Of a stretch of 8,963 nt of DNA, positions 1 to 5,445 are shown in pieces. The notes under the pieces are model-generated. The model searched no databases and was not told the origin of the DNA. It saw only the letters and a program-made list of their open reading frames with translations. Both the position numbers and the translations under genes were made by a program. The stretch comes from JAWXCH01 sp034440595 (GTDB lineage: Bacteria; Planctomycetota; Planctomycetia; Pirellulales; JALHPA01): positions 1 through 8,963 of the forward strand of contig JAWXCH010000208.1 of NCBI GenBank assembly GCA_034440595.1. Direction: 5' to 3'. The stretch's first letter is position 1, and every line of letters starts with the position of its first letter.

Positions 1-1
1 A

Positions 2-610
2 ATCACGAGTGTGCGACTGGAAGCTGTGCCCATTCGCTTTGAACGCACCGCACAACTCGGTCCAAGATCTCTGCTGTTAGAGTACATAGTTGCTAACCTC
101 GGCGCGGCACCATTTGAATATCTGTATGCAGCGCACTTGATGCTTCAGACTTATCCGACGACGCGAATCGTTTATCCGGTTGAAATGAGCCAAGCATATG
201 TTTCGGTCGTCATCGACAACCCGGTACTGCGACAGAAAACGTGGGCGAGTTGGCCACCGGATGAGTCCACTTTTCTTAAGGAACCCTTGCTCGCCGAGCA
301 CAATACGCTGGCAAAACTGTTTTCGCCGAAACTGAACGAAGGCTCGACGTGCGTTACGCATTGCGATGGTCATGAACAGCTAACCATCGAATTTGGCACC
401 GACGAGCTGCCGTACTTGGGCGTTCTACTGGGGCCGGGTTTCGCTCCGCTTGGAAAGGACGGCAAGTCAACGCTGCTAGCGCTGGAGCCCACAAGTAGCA
501 TGGCCGATGACCTGTCGCAAGCGCGCGAAACAGGAACCAGTCGGCAAATACCCGGCGGTATGGCAATCCGGTTTTGGATACGGCTATCACTTACAGGGCC
601 GCATACTTAG
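2..610 (+). CDS. Aldose 1-epimerase-like (mutarotase fold) protein, 5'-truncated by the window edge
   Basis: This is the C-terminal part of a galactose-mutarotase-fold protein, a family that interconverts sugar anomers or binds sugars. The frame is open to the left edge, so the GTG at 11 is probably internal and about 100 N-terminal residues lie outside; 202 codons are visible. Numbering from that GTG, YLYAAHLML (38-46) matches the 'W-A-A-H-P' segment carrying the catalytic His (H42). LALEPTSSMADDL (156-168) matches the 'ALEP-T-G-P-D-D' segment with the catalytic Glu (E159). The end, FWIRLSL, is the usual last beta strand. There is no signal peptide in the visible part. It is the only plus-strand gene and converges on the M24 gene with 11 bp between stop codons. 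The substrate cannot be told, and it may be an epimerase-like protein without mutarotase activity. Confidence 0.72.
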   Translation: MTSVRLEAVPIRFERTAQLGPRSLLLEYIVANLGAAPFEYLYAAHLMLQTYPTTRIVYPVEMSQAYVSVVIDNPVLRQKTWASWPPDESTFLKEPLLAEHNTLAKLFSPKLNEGSTCVTHCDGHEQLTIEFGTDELPYLGVLLGPGFAPLGKDGKSTLLALEPTSSMADDLSQARETGTSRQIPGGMAIRFWIRLSLTGPHT

Positions 611-644
611 CGTCCGCTGCGCTACGGCATCAAATGCCCGACGC
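610..644. other. Stem-loop at the convergent gene junction
   Basis: GGCAT (626-630), loop CAA, ATGCC (634-638) form a perfect 5-bp hairpin over the last codons and near the stop of the M24 gene. GCGTC (610-614) and GACGC (640-644) can pair outside it, with a lopsided internal loop. It sits exactly between two convergent stop codons, where a bidirectional terminator would be expected, but neither strand has a T-run after it. It is not a canonical intrinsic terminator, and a role is inferred from position only. Confidence 0.25.
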
Positions 645-1857
645 ACGGGCAAGATATCAACCGCTCGGATGGGAACACGCTAAGCATTCGGATCCCCTTG
701 TCGGTGACGACGAATTGCTCTTCGATACGAGCTCCATCGTTGCCCTGACCGCAGTAGGTCTCAAATGCCATTACCATTCCTTCTTCATAAATCTCTGGTT
801 TGTCGAAGGAGAAGAAACGGCTGGTGACGGGTTTGCCCCAGTGCGTGATGCCAATCCCGTGCCCGACCTGCAGAGCGAACGCTTCTGCTTCATTGGACAA
901 ACCAAGTTCTTCTGCCGATGGCCAGATCTCAGCTACTTCGGCGGTGCTAACACCGGGTTTGACCATGTTGATTGCGTCAAACAGCCAGTCATAAGCCTTT
1001 TTGTAAACATCGAGCTGCTTTTGCGATGGCTTGCCGACGCAGAATGTTTGGTAGTAACAGGTCTTGTAGCCATTGAAGACGCTCACCACGTCAATAAACA
1101 GCATGTCACCCATGCGTAACATGCGGTCCGAAAAATCGTGCGGATGAGGATTCGAGCGGTTTCCCGAAATGACGTTGATGTTCTGCATCTCTTCGGCGCC
1201 ATTGCGGTACATGACTTCACGCATCATGCCGGCTATATCTACCTCCCGCACCCCGGGCTTGGTCGTACTAACCACCTCCCAAAATGCCGATTCAACGATA
1301 GCGATCGAGGTCTCGACGAGGTCGATCTCTTCTTTCGTTTTAATCTTTGAGGCTTCCAACATGGTTTGCTGGCCATCAACGACTTTAATCCCCTCGGCTT
1401 CCAGTGCGCGAATGATCGGGATTTCGGCAACATCTAACCCAACTGGCTCATTCGCTACTCCTAGCTCGATCAGCTGGCTCTTGATCATTGCCGCAAATTT
1501 CTTGGCGTTGTCCATTACAACGTCCTTCGGAAAGGCGCCGCGCCAAGTACCGATCGAGGGATGCATTCGATCAGCAATCCACGGGCAAAGTGCCTTCTTG
1601 GCGGCTATAGCGCTGCCAAGTTCGTAAAGAACCGGGTCACTATCCGCAGCGAGCAACGTGCATCGAAGCAGCTTGTTGTTTGCCCAATCGTTGACCTTGG
1701 TGCTAGTGATGTATCGAATCCAGTCTTGGTCGAACACAAGGAGCGACGCCACCTTGTCCTTCTTCATTTGCTCCTTGGTTTTTCGCAGGCGATCTTTCCG
1801 CAACTTGTCATAATCGATGCGAATTTCGCAATCTTTTGCCATCATTCCGAGTGTCAT
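622..1857 (-). CDS. M24 (creatinase/Xaa-Pro dipeptidase-fold) family protein with an altered metal site
   Basis: The 411-residue length and two-domain layout fit the creatinase/prolidase family: an N-terminal creatinase domain (about 15-165) and a C-terminal pita-bread M24 domain (about 175-400). Visible site residues are a His pair in NPHPH (H238/H240), D256 (LFID), H333 (GHGIG), E366 (AFET) and E379 (RIEE). The second Asp ligand, expected 11 residues after D256 as in aminopeptidase P, is Cys267 (NGYKTCYYQTF). Family members include peptidases, creatinase (which has lost the metal) and DMSP lyase DddP, so a C-N or other small-molecule lyase or hydrolase is as likely as a peptidase. Start: ATG with GGAG 8 nt upstream. 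It has no signal peptide and is presumably cytosolic. It is the last gene of the minus-strand operon, 53 bp after the SDR gene. The fold is certain, the reaction unknown. Confidence 0.85.
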   Translation of the reverse strand: MTLGMMAKDCEIRIDYDKLRKDRLRKTKEQMKKDKVASLLVFDQDWIRYITSTKVNDWANNKLLRCTLLAADSDPVLYELGSAIAAKKALCPWIADRMHPSIGTWRGAFPKDVVMDNAKKFAAMIKSQLIELGVANEPVGLDVAEIPIIRALEAEGIKVVDGQQTMLEASKIKTKEEIDLVETSIAIVESAFWEVVSTTKPGVREVDIAGMMREVMYRNGAEEMQNINVISGNRSNPHPHDFSDRMLRMGDMLFIDVVSVFNGYKTCYYQTFCVGKPSQKQLDVYKKAYDWLFDAINMVKPGVSTAEVAEIWPSAEELGLSNEAEAFALQVGHGIGITHWGKPVTSRFFSFDKPEIYEEGMVMAFETYCGQGNDGARIEEQFVVTDKGIRMLSVFPSERLISCPCVGHLMP

Positions 1858-1865
1858 CGTCGAAT

Positions 1866-1869
1866 CTCC
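1866..1869 (-). promoter_or_regulatory. Ribosome binding site of the M24 gene
   Basis: GGAG on the minus strand, 8 nt before the ATG at 1857. It supports this first ATG over the in-frame ATG codons at residues 5 and 6. Confidence 0.55.
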
Positions 1870-1910
1870 ACTGAGCTATAATCTGGTTTGAAAATGTCGG
1901 TGCGGCACGG

Positions 1911-2711
1911 CTATGCAAAATACAAGCCGCCATTCACGTTGATAAGTTGCCCGGTGATATAGGAGCCCGATTCTGATGAGAGCCACAGGATCACTCCAGC
2001 CGAATCTCGTCCCTCCGCGTAGCGGGCCAGGGGGATGGTCCTAAACTCCTCGTCACGCAATTCCTCGAAGGTTATGCCTCGCGCCGCAGCTTCGGCCCGC
2101 ATAAAGCTCCAGTGCATCTCGCTCGCCGCCAAACCAGGGCAAATAGCGTTGACGTTAATCTTGTGGGGAGCAAGCTCGCGCGCTAGGGCCGTCGTCATCG
2201 TGTGCACGGCACCTTTAGATGCACAGTACGCGGCATACTCTGGAAATCCGACCTTACCGCCGTACGAACCAAGATTGATAATGCTCCCTGATTTCTGCTT
2301 CATCATTTGCTGGGCCGCATATTTGCACCCAAAAAACTCACCGTAGAAGTTGACCCCGAAAATCCGGTCAACCGTCTCTTTCTCCATGGTTGCGATGGGG
2401 CCTTCTTTGAGATGCATCCCCGCGTTGTTAACCATGATGTCGAGCCGCCCTAGTTTCTGCGCAACTCCTTGCACGAGGTCTCTAACCTGGTCTTCCTGGG
2501 ACACATCCGTAATCTGCGCGTACCCTTTATTCTCGGGATACTTATTCTTGATTTGTGCGATCGTCTCCTCCACCTCTGGAAGCACGTCGGACACGACAAC
2601 GTGAATGCCGGCATCAGCTAGTGCTTCCGCCGTGCCTCTGCCGAGGCCACGCGCCGCTCCTGTTACAATCGCAATCTTTCCGGCAACCTGTCGCAACGAT
2701 TCAACTTCCAT
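1911..2711 (-). CDS. Short-chain dehydrogenase/reductase (classical SDR), probably NAD-dependent
   Basis: A classical 266-residue SDR that oxidises an alcohol or reduces a ketone. Visible signatures are the cofactor loop TGAARGLG (17-24), NNAG (95-98), N121, catalytic S149 (NLGSYGG) and the YxxxK pair Y162/K166 (YCASK). The C-terminus, GQLINVNGGLYFA, is typical. D42 at the end of the second strand (VVVSD) favours NAD(H) over NADP(H), by family rule. Start: ATG with GGAG at an 8-nt spacing. It lies 47 bp after E1 beta and 53 bp before the M24 gene, on the same strand, so co-transcription is likely. Context suggests it makes or consumes the keto substrate of the E1 enzyme, for example by oxidising a hydroxy acid, polyol or diol. 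Substrates of this family cannot be read from sequence. Confidence 0.92.
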   Translation of the reverse strand: MEVESLRQVAGKIAIVTGAARGLGRGTAEALADAGIHVVVSDVLPEVEETIAQIKNKYPENKGYAQITDVSQEDQVRDLVQGVAQKLGRLDIMVNNAGMHLKEGPIATMEKETVDRIFGVNFYGEFFGCKYAAQQMMKQKSGSIINLGSYGGKVGFPEYAAYCASKGAVHTMTTALARELAPHKINVNAICPGLAASEMHWSFMRAEAAARGITFEELRDEEFRTIPLARYAEGRDSAGVILWLSSESGSYITGQLINVNGGLYFA

Positions 2712-2719
2712 TGGTTACG

Positions 2720-2723
2720 CTCC
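2720..2723 (-). promoter_or_regulatory. Ribosome binding site of the SDR gene
   Basis: GGAG on the minus strand, 8 nt before the ATG at 2711. It fixes the start about ten residues before the cofactor-binding fold. Confidence 0.5.
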
Positions 2724-2758
2724 GCAGAAGAGTGGAAAAAGATTCACTTGAGCGCTAA

Positions 2759-3781
2759 CTACGCGTATTGAAGGAGGCTCATAACTGCTTGTGTGACGTC
2801 CTGCCGACCGGGGCGATAATACTGCTCCATCGTTGGCGAGAAAGGCACCGGAATATCCGGTGAAGCGACACGCTGGACGGGCGCCGTAAGATATTCGGCC
2901 ATTTTCTCGGCCAGAGTCGCGGCAATTTCTCCGCTCCATCCGCCGAACTTCGGACCTTCCTCAAGCACCATCGCCCGCGTCGTTTTCTTCACCGACTCCT
3001 CTACCAGTGCCCAATCAAAAGGATTGAGCGAGCGAGGATCGATCACTTCGACGCTCACCCCCGCCGCTTCTAATTCCTCGGCGGCGTTCATCGCCACATG
3101 CATCATCAACAGTGTGGCGATGATCGTGACATCCGTCCCCTCACGGCGAATCACCCCTTTGCCGATGGGAACTGTATAGTCTTCATCGGGAATATCGTCC
3201 GAAGCGTCGACGGCGCCTGTTGCCTGTCCCAGTCCCTTCGATCCATATAGCAGTTTGTGCTCGAACATGATGACAGGATTGTTATCACGTATGGCCGACT
3301 TCAGCAGGCCCTTAGCATCGTAAGCCGTCGATGGGCAGACAACCTTCAAGCCGGGCACACCGAAAAAAAACCGTTCCAAACTTTGTGCGTGCTGCGCGCC
3401 GCGGCCGGTAGCGCCGATTGGTGCTCGAATCACCATCGGCACGTTCACTTTGCCGCCGGACATATATCTCATTTTGGCAGCTTGATTAACCACTTGGTCC
3501 ATGGCCAAGAAAAGAAAATCGCCGTATTGCACGTCAACGATCGGGCGCATTCCCATAATTGCGGCGCCCACAGCAAGCCCGAAGTACCCTAATTCTGAGA
3601 TGGGTGTATCTAGTAACTGACCGCGAAAGCGCTCCTCGAGTCCCAATGTGACGGTGAATACGCCGCCCCATCCGCCCGCGATGCTAATGTCTTCACCCAT
3701 ACAGAACACGTCGGGATCCCGGGCCATTTCTTCGGCCAGGCCATCGCGTAGTGCTTGCAGAATTGTCCGCCGTTGAGTCAT
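2759..3781 (-). CDS. 2-oxoacid (pyruvate/acetoin-type) dehydrogenase E1 component, beta subunit
   Basis: The beta half of an alpha2beta2 thiamine-diphosphate E1, which decarboxylates a 2-oxoacid (or cleaves acetoin) and reductively acylates a lipoyl domain. At 340 residues it is a normal full-length beta subunit. It has MGEDIS (28-33), the Glu that activates the thiazolium cofactor (E63 in TPISELG), DQVVNQAAKMRYMSGG (95-110), GAQHAQS with the conserved His (H131), PGLKVVCPSTAYDAKGLL and VIDPRSLNPFD (246-256, transketolase C-terminal domain). The wording of several blocks resembles acetoin dehydrogenase beta and generic PDH beta subunits, so substrate is open. The start ATG is preceded by a G-rich GGTGGGA. 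It begins 19 bp after the alpha gene ends, a normal operon spacing. A T8 run on the coding strand (3363-3370) encodes part of RFFFG. Confidence 0.92.
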   Translation of the reverse strand: MTQRRTILQALRDGLAEEMARDPDVFCMGEDISIAGGWGGVFTVTLGLEERFRGQLLDTPISELGYFGLAVGAAIMGMRPIVDVQYGDFLFLAMDQVVNQAAKMRYMSGGKVNVPMVIRAPIGATGRGAQHAQSLERFFFGVPGLKVVCPSTAYDAKGLLKSAIRDNNPVIMFEHKLLYGSKGLGQATGAVDASDDIPDEDYTVPIGKGVIRREGTDVTIIATLLMMHVAMNAAEELEAAGVSVEVIDPRSLNPFDWALVEESVKKTTRAMVLEEGPKFGGWSGEIAATLAEKMAEYLTAPVQRVASPDIPVPFSPTMEQYYRPGRQDVTQAVMSLLQYA

Positions 3782-3800
3782 TGTTTCCCACCGCTACTTG

Positions 3801-4778
3801 TCATGCAAAAACGTGCTTCATCGCATCTTCTGGAGTGGCCTCGTCAGCAGCAACAGCTGTTTCAACTGCCTGTTCGACAATCGCTTCCAACTCGTCGCCA
3901 AAGCTTTTAGCGGTCGACTCGTCGATGTAATTGGATGCGAGGAGGAACTTCTGAAAACGCAGCAGAGGATCATCGGCGTAAGCTTGGTCACGCTCTTCCT
4001 CAGGCATGTAGTTGCATGGGTCTCGCCGGTTATGCCCCGTCAGCCTGTAAGTCATTGCCTCTAAGATCGTCGGGCCGCCGCCACCACGGGCTCGCTCAAT
4101 CGCTTCCTTTGCGGATTGATAAACCTGAAGGACATCATTTCCGTCGATTGTTAGGCCAGGAATTCCATACGCTTTTGCCAGATCCGAAAGTTTCTCGAGC
4201 TTCGTGTTTCTGGAATAGTGCGTCGACGCCGCATACCGATTGTTCTCAATTATGCAGACGAATGGCAAATTCCAAACGGCAGCCAGATTCAGGCCTTCGT
4301 GAAATGCACCCTCGGCAACACCGCCGTCACCAGTAAAGGCGACAGCGACCCGAGGCTGTTTACGCAACTTGAAAGAAAGAGCTGCTCCAGCAGCGACCGG
4401 GATATTCGCTGCCACAATTGCGATCGATGGAATCATGCCAACCCGGATGTCACCGACATGCATCGAACCTCCGCGCCCTTCGCAACATCCGCCGGGCTTG
4501 CCGAAAAGCTCAAGCATGAAGGCCGTTAATTCGACACCTTTTGCGATCGCGTGGGCATGCGGTCGATGACCGCTTGTAATTACGTCATCCTTGTTGAGCG
4601 CCGCGCAAACGCCGACCGCAATTGCCTCTTGGCCAAGCGACTGATGGAGCGTACCCGGAATCGCTCCTTCCAAGAATAAGTAGCCGATACGCTCTTCCAG
4701 TTTGCGGATGAGAAGCATGCCGCGAAAAAACTCTAGCAGTTGTTGTTTCGAATACGTCTCGCTCAATGCAATCTCCAC
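3801..4778 (-). CDS. 2-oxoacid (pyruvate/acetoin-type) dehydrogenase E1 component, alpha subunit
   Basis: The alpha half of the thiamine-diphosphate E1, partner of the beta subunit encoded next. Length (325) is normal for bacterial alpha subunits. Visible features are HQSLGQEA (45-52), GHRPHAHAIAKG (70-81), GRGGSMH (101-107), IVAANIPVAAGAAL (121-134) and the TPP/Mg motif from GDG (150-152) to NN (179-180), 29 residues apart as in the family. GHNRRDP (248-254) matches the 'GHS-x-x-DP' loop, with Asn for the usual Ser. The drawn start is GTG, poorly served by a Shine-Dalgarno; a TTG at 4766, four codons on, has GGAG 6 nt upstream and may be the true start. The upstream E2-like gene ends in the same frame 33 nt earlier. 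Pyruvate, acetoin or a branched-chain oxoacid are all possible substrates. Confidence 0.92.
   Translation of the reverse strand: MEIALSETYSKQQLLEFFRGMLLIRKLEERIGYLFLEGAIPGTLHQSLGQEAIAVGVCAALNKDDVITSGHRPHAHAIAKGVELTAFMLELFGKPGGCCEGRGGSMHVGDIRVGMIPSIAIVAANIPVAAGAALSFKLRKQPRVAVAFTGDGGVAEGAFHEGLNLAAVWNLPFVCIIENNRYAASTHYSRNTKLEKLSDLAKAYGIPGLTIDGNDVLQVYQSAKEAIERARGGGGPTILEAMTYRLTGHNRRDPCNYMPEEERDQAYADDPLLRFQKFLLASNYIDESTAKSFGDELEAIVEQAVETAVAADEATPEDAMKHVFA
4773..4776 (-). promoter_or_regulatory. Candidate ribosome binding site deciding the E1 alpha start
   Basis: GGAG on the minus strand lies inside the annotated GTG-start reading frame, 6 nt before a TTG codon at 4766-4764. It would give a 321-residue E1 alpha. 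The GTG at 4778 has no comparable site in front of it. Confidence 0.35.
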
Positions 4779-4811
4779 GGCTCGAAATCTACATATGCCC
4801 CAACTTCGTAC

Positions 4812-5297
4812 TCATTCAACGCTGCGATTTGCCGCCGCAAGGACATCCTGCCTGGTGATGATGCCGCCTGGACCTGTTCCTGCCACTTTGTCCAAGTCTA
4901 CACCTTGCTGCTTGGCAAAATTGCGAACCAAAGGTGACACCCGCGCTTTGGGTTGTGTGTCGGAATTGCACGCTCGGATAATCACGGGCGCAGTCGATTG
5001 ATTGAACGCATCTTTCCTATCGGACGGTGAACCTGAGTGTGCTTCGGTCACTGATTCGCCGGCCTTACCAATGTAGGCAATCACATCGCCAACGGTCGCG
5101 TCATCGCCCTCAGCAGCGCACTTTTTCAGTAGCACTCCAGCGGCCACCGATTCCAACTCGACGACCGCCTTATCCGTTTCGATGGCTGCTAACTTTTGCC
5201 CTCTCGCAATTTCGTCGCCTACTTCGACCAGCCAATGGACGAGCGTCACGTTGTCGTCTGCTGCTCCAAGATCCGGGATTTTAATTGCAACAGACAC
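4812..5297 (-). CDS. Lipoyl-domain plus E3-binding-domain protein (E2-like, lacking the acyltransferase domain)
   Basis: A 161-residue swinging-arm protein. Residues 3-78 form a lipoyl domain with the lipoylation Lys in IETDKA (K43). Residues 80-115 are a Ser/Ala/Asp-rich linker. Residues 118-153 form a peripheral subunit-binding domain (RVSPLVRNFAKQQGVDL, then GTGPGGIITRQDV), which in the family docks E1 or E3. A normal E2 has about 230 more residues of CoA-acyltransferase with an HxxxD-type site; this is absent. Only 33 nt separate its TGA stop from the next gene, so no frameshifted remnant is hidden there. It has a GTG start with AAGG about 10 nt upstream, and an in-frame TAA four codons before the GTG bounds the start. 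It is the first gene of the E1 operon, so it is probably the lipoyl acceptor for that E1. The acyltransferase must be encoded elsewhere or not be needed. Confidence 0.9.
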   Translation of the reverse strand: MSVAIKIPDLGAADDNVTLVHWLVEVGDEIARGQKLAAIETDKAVVELESVAAGVLLKKCAAEGDDATVGDVIAYIGKAGESVTEAHSGSPSDRKDAFNQSTAPVIIRACNSDTQPKARVSPLVRNFAKQQGVDLDKVAGTGPGGIITRQDVLAAANRSVE

Positions 5298-5355
5298 TGC
5301 TTTCGCGCCTTACTTTTGAATCTGATGGATCTAACCCAGATCGCTCCGGGAGGCT

Positions 5356-5385
5356 ATTATATAGCGAACTAACACGATTTAGCAA
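5356..5385 (-). promoter_or_regulatory. Candidate sigma70-type promoter of the E2-like/E1/SDR/M24 operon
   Basis: On the minus strand a perfect TATAAT (5361-5356) lies 18 nt after TTGCTA (5385-5380; four of six matches to TTGACA). It is within the 148-bp gap before the lipoyl gene, about 55 nt upstream of the GTG start. The segment is AT-richer than its surroundings. This suggests the operon has its own promoter and is not only read through from the glycosidase gene. Evidence is consensus matching only. Confidence 0.35.
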
Positions 5386-5445
5386 ACATTCACAACAAAG
5401 TCCTAGGCAGAGGATTGGGATCTAATCGGACCTCCTGGTCGTCAA

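Noticed and set aside
574..1119. 181-codon plus-strand open frame opposite the M24 gene
   Set aside because: It lies antisense to strongly supported M24 coding sequence, has no recognisable motif and no ribosome site, and is composed like a reverse-complement shadow.
1169..1627. 152-codon plus-strand open frame
   Set aside because: Antisense shadow of the M24 gene; Ser/Ile/Ala-rich translation without domain features.
3363..3370. A8 homopolymer (T8 on the coding strand) in E1 beta, possible slippage or frameshift site
   Set aside because: The reading frame is intact on both sides and the encoded RFFFG sits in a normally aligned region, so there is no sign of a frameshift. Slippage cannot be judged from one sequence.
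3935..4336. 133-codon plus-strand open frame
   Set aside because: Antisense to E1 alpha, whose TPP motif occupies the same bases; no independent evidence.
4785..4797. ATG in the gap before E1 alpha as an alternative start
   Set aside because: The ATG is followed immediately by TAG and is out of frame with E1 alpha.
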